Assembly: GCA_015069615.1 (NCBI GenBank)
Contig: SVIF01000007.1
Location: 1-64,000, forward strand
Length of the DNA: 64,000 nt
Direction of reading: 5' to 3'
Origin: Clostridiales bacterium
GTDB lineage: Bacteria > Bacillota > Clostridia > Christensenellales > Borkfalkiaceae
Part shown: positions 61,579-64,000 of the stretch, piece after piece
Position numbering within the stretch: position 1 is the stretch's first letter
Layout of the letters: each line of letters starts with the position of its first letter
Notes under the pieces: generated by a model
Told to the model about the DNA's origin: nothing
The model's database searches: none
The model's input: the letters and a program-made list of their open reading frames with translations, nothing else
Translations under genes and position numbers: made by a program

Positions 61579-61635
61579 TACTTTTTTTAAATTTTTTTTG
61601 ATTTTTTGTGGTTTTTTGTTGGAAAGCCTTGGTTT

Positions 61636-62121
61636 TTATGTGGTTTCTTGTTTGTTTTGGGGGAATTGACGCGCTAACCAAGGAAGCGTGTCCCCTTCTT
61701 CCGCCAAATATTCAAAAATTTCGGCAAGACCTTCCCCCGTGGTGCTATCCACGTAGAAGATTTTGGAAATTCCCGTCATATGCAGCCAAGTAGTAGCCGC
61801 AGGTACGTTAGCATTTTTATCGTTAATTTTCGTTACGATACCGATAACGGGGCGATTGGACGTTCCCGCGCAACCGGGCGGAAAAATACAGTACGGCTCG
61901 TTAGAAGCAACTAAAAGCGCAACCACTTGACATTCGTAAGAATATAAGGCAAGCGCGTGCGCAAGCGTGCGTTCTTCGGCGTATTCCCCCGGGGTATCCA
62001 CGACCACGTCGTAGTTATTGATATACTGCGTTTTGTGATAATGAATTTTTTCGCTGCGAAGCGCCTGCGTTAAGGTGGTTTTGCCACAACCCACGCGCCC
62101 CATTAAAATCATTTTCCGCAT
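61636..62121 (-). CDS. pduV: PduV/EutP-family GTPase
   Basis: The 161-residue small P-loop GTPase has G1 GRVGCGKTTL, G3 VVDTPGEY and a G4-like IVTKIND; the end is SKIFYVDSTTGEGLAEIFEYL. PduV binds the exterior of propanediol microcompartments in Salmonella and was linked to their movement along filaments, and EutP has acetate-kinase-like activity in one study. It overlaps the position between shell gene pduU-type and the internal promoter. Its role is therefore uncertain: positioning, assembly or phosphotransfer. Confidence 0.9.
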   Translation of the reverse strand: MRKMILMGRVGCGKTTLTQALRSEKIHYHKTQYINNYDVVVDTPGEYAEERTLAHALALYSYECQVVALLVASNEPYCIFPPGCAGTSNRPVIGIVTKINDKNANVPAATTWLHMTGISKIFYVDSTTGEGLAEIFEYLAEEGDTLPWLARQFPQNKQETT

Positions 62122-62127
62122 ATGAGA

Positions 62128-62508
62128 TTAGGTTTTCGTGATAGGACATACGGTAAAACCCAGCACGTCCTTTGCGTAATCCACTAAAGCGGTGATGGAG
62201 GAAAGCACTTCACTTACCGTACCGATTAAAATTAAGGTACCCGAGAAACGGTCCACAAAGCCAAGTTCCGCACCCGAGGATTTTAACGCGATATCCGCGA
62301 TGATGATTGCGGTTTCGGCAGGGGTGATGGTAACTACGCCGATGGCTTCCTTTTTATATTCCTTGGTGGGATCTAACCCTAATTTGGTATATAGAATATC
62401 GTCCGGGTTGGCAATTACGTGCGCGATAGAGATTTGCTTACCGGGAACTAATTCCTGAACGATACGCAATTTTTCATCCGACGAACGGATTAAATCTTCA
62501 AAATTCAT
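62128..62508 (-). CDS. pduU: circularly permuted BMC-H shell protein, PduU/EutS type
   Basis: The 126-residue protein has the permuted BMC fold. The N-terminal beta-barrel strand (RIVQELVPGKQISIAHVIANPDDILYTKLGL) is diagnostic for EutS/PduU, followed by AIGVVTITPAETAIIIADIALKSSGAELGFVDRFSGTLILIG. In PduU the six N-terminal strands close one face of the hexamer. PduV was reported to interact with PduU, and the two genes are adjacent here. It starts four bases after the activase gene with GGAGG. Confidence 0.95.
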   Translation of the reverse strand: MNFEDLIRSSDEKLRIVQELVPGKQISIAHVIANPDDILYTKLGLDPTKEYKKEAIGVVTITPAETAIIIADIALKSSGAELGFVDRFSGTLILIGTVSEVLSSITALVDYAKDVLGFTVCPITKT

Positions 62509-62511
62509 AAC

Positions 62512-63306
62512 TTAGCCTCCGATTTGCACTTCGTAGGGGAAGGCGGATTTTGCCGCTTGCAACAGGGGTTCCATTTCTTCCGCCGTGGGGGGTGTAATAT
62601 GCGCCATTTCATACCTTCTACCAAGCCCCGCGTATTTATCCTGCCCTAACCTATGATAGGGCAACAAGTGCAGTTTCTTTACCCCGGGAAGGGTAGCAGC
62701 GAATGCCGCGATATCCCGAATTTCCTTGGGGGTTGCGTTAAACGTGGGAATTACGGGGATACGAATAATTAAATTCGTAAGTCCGCTTTCCGCCACCTTT
62801 TTCGCGTTTTCCTTCATCAAGCCGTTCCGTTTGCCCGTAAAAGCCAAGTGCTTTTCTTCGTCCATATGCTTGATGTCCATTAAATAATAATCCAAATAAG
62901 GTAAGATACTTTCGATAACCTTATATTCCGCGCACGCCATACTTTCAATGGCGGTGGTCATACCGTGATGCTTTGCCGCCTTAAGTAGTTCGCGCGTGAA
63001 ATCGGGTTGACAGAGACATTCCCCGCCAGATAGGGTAATTCCCCCACCCGTACGGCGGTAATACAAACGGTCCTTCAGTACCGTTTCCATCACTTCCCCA
63101 ACGGTTACGTCCTGCCCAACGATTTTCTCCTCTCCCCCTTGTTTCATGGTTTGAATTGCGTATTCTTGGGATTCAGGATTGCAACACCAACGGCAACGAA
63201 GCACACAGCCTTTCAAAAAGACCAACGTGCGAATCCCCGGTCCGTCATGGATGGAATACCGCTGAATATCGAAGATTCTTCCCTTTTGATTTTCGTTTAC
63301 TTGCAT
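62512..63306 (-). CDS. glycyl-radical enzyme activating protein (radical SAM)
   Basis: The 264-residue activase uses S-adenosylmethionine to put a glycyl radical on the dehydratase. The radical-SAM cysteines are Cys34, Cys38 and Cys41 (GCVLRCRWCCNPES). The GGE motif is ITLSGGECLCQPDF, and IRIPVIPTFNAT follows. The usual insert with eight cysteines that binds two auxiliary [4Fe-4S] clusters in many GRE activases is absent; the spacing between the radical-SAM cluster and GGGIT is short, as in the PFL activase. It lies 15 bases after the enzyme gene. Confidence 0.93.
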   Translation of the reverse strand: MQVNENQKGRIFDIQRYSIHDGPGIRTLVFLKGCVLRCRWCCNPESQEYAIQTMKQGGEEKIVGQDVTVGEVMETVLKDRLYYRRTGGGITLSGGECLCQPDFTRELLKAAKHHGMTTAIESMACAEYKVIESILPYLDYYLMDIKHMDEEKHLAFTGKRNGLMKENAKKVAESGLTNLIIRIPVIPTFNATPKEIRDIAAFAATLPGVKKLHLLPYHRLGQDKYAGLGRRYEMAHITPPTAEEMEPLLQAAKSAFPYEVQIGG

Positions 63307-63321
63307 AATCCTTTGCCGCTT

Positions 63322-64000
63322 TTAGCCGCGGAAAGCTTGTTCGGTTCTGTTAATAATATCGTCCTGCAACGAACGCGAAAGGGTGGTAAACAGCGCGCTG
63401 TAACCTGCTACGCGAACCACCAAATGCTTGTACTTTTCGGGGTTCTTTTGCGCGTCTAACAAAGTTTCCCTGGAAACTACGTTAAATTGCATATGGCTAC
63501 CCTTTTGTTCAAAGTAGGTTAAAATAAGCGCAACGAAGTTTTCCAAACCGTTTTTACCCGCAAGGGCGCTGGGATGGAACTTTTGGTTGAACAGCGTACC
63601 GTTGGATGCGATACCGTGGTCCAAACGGGATACCGAGTTCGCTGCCGCCGTGGGCCCGTAAATGTCCTTACCCGCAGAAGGCGAAACGCCGTCCGCTACG
63701 GGTCTACCCGCAAGTCTGCCGTCGGGGGTTGCACCCGTTTGCGCACCCAAAGGCACGTTCGCGGATACGGGATATAAGCCCGCTTGGAACTGACCGCCAC
63801 GGGGGTTTTTATATTTTAGTAACGGGCGCGTGTACGTGTACGCAACGTCCCTTGCAAACGCGTCTACTTCTAAAATATCGTTACCGAACTTGGGAATTTT
63901 TTCAATATCCTTTCTAAGTTGCGCGTATTTAGCAGCGTTTGCGCCACCCGTTAAGGATTGCACTACTTGAACCACTTCGCTTTCGCTTACGTTTTTACCC
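63322..64000 (-). CDS. glycyl radical enzyme, C-terminal part (likely 1,2-propanediol dehydratase)
   Basis: Only the last 225 codons are in the window. The reading frame stays open past the ORF-track start (GKNVSESEVVQVVQ), so the gene continues off the right edge. The glycyl-radical loop RVAGYSALF near the C-terminus holds the radical Gly, and the preceding blocks TPDGRLAGRPVADGVSPS and SHMQFNVVSRETL are typical of pyruvate-formate-lyase-like dehydratases. Substrate-defining residues, including the catalytic Cys, are outside the window. The fucose/rhamnose-type neighbours suggest B12-independent propanediol dehydratase; choline lyase or isethionate lyase are less likely alternatives. Confidence 0.9.
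   Translation of the reverse strand, partial: GKNVSESEVVQVVQSLTGGANAAKYAQLRKDIEKIPKFGNDILEVDAFARDVAYTYTRPLLKYKNPRGGQFQAGLYPVSANVPLGAQTGATPDGRLAGRPVADGVSPSAGKDIYGPTAAANSVSRLDHGIASNGTLFNQKFHPSALAGKNGLENFVALILTYFEQKGSHMQFNVVSRETLLDAQKNPEKYKHLVVRVAGYSALFTTLSRSLQDDIINRTEQAFRG

Overview
The window looks like chromosome from an anaerobic, endospore-forming Firmicute of the class Clostridia, probably a gut lineage. The evidence is an intact sigma-K gene with its pro-sequence, SepF, a TPP-riboswitch-controlled ThiT, strong Gram-positive Shine-Dalgarno sites, sigma-A promoters that nearly all have 17-bp spacers, a minimal SUF-like (SmsC/SmsB) iron-sulfur system and a glycyl-radical microcompartment. 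The genus cannot be named from the sequence alone.

Region 1 (1-14.4 kb, minus strand) is housekeeping: yicC-gmk-rpoZ-priA-def-fmt (fmt runs off the left edge), then ligA, pcrA, an unusual SF1 helicase with a degenerate phospholipase-D-like tail, ysxC/engB and lon. Region 2 (14.5-29.7 kb) holds yggS-sepF, an ABC importer without its ATPase, ung, a phosphoglycerate mutase, sigK, a C_GCAxxG_C_C protein, smsC-smsB with a mosaic membrane protein, a 400-bp gene-free stretch with terminators and a MITE-like repeat, a heterodimeric ABC exporter and a DUF1846 gene.

Region 3 (29.9-36.9 kb) contains two tandem paralogues of a very large secreted SGNH/GDSL hydrolase. Each has a long Pro-Ser-Val repeat stalk and a Gly-Gly-Cys/hydrophobic/basic C-terminus that does not resemble LPXTG. 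Region 4 (37-48 kb) has a YfbR-like nucleotidase, a TPP riboswitch with thiT, a membrane protein of unknown function, a YjzC-like miniprotein, glmM-glmS, uppP and a type IIA topoisomerase pair.

Region 5 (48.3-64 kb, minus strand, continuing past the right edge) is the most interesting part: a glycyl-radical-enzyme bacterial microcompartment (BMC) locus of the fucose/rhamnose 1,2-propanediol type (GRM5-like). It encodes the C-terminus of the glycyl radical enzyme, its activase, a class II aldolase, CoA-acylating aldehyde dehydrogenase, PduL, Fe-type and Zn-type alcohol dehydrogenases, PduS/PduT electron-transfer proteins, a PduO-C/HbpS-like protein, a PduV/EutP GTPase and seven shell proteins. 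Encapsulation-peptide-like helices are visible on five enzymes. In the inferred pathway an intracellular alpha-L-rhamnosidase-like enzyme and the class II aldolase feed lactaldehyde/propanediol into the compartment, where the dehydratase makes propionaldehyde that is disproportionated to propanol and propionate. The same locus encodes a ParA-type ATPase and a small ParB-fold protein without an HTH, under or beside a DeoR regulator. This is a candidate microcompartment-positioning or partition module, and I consider it the best lead for an undescribed system here.
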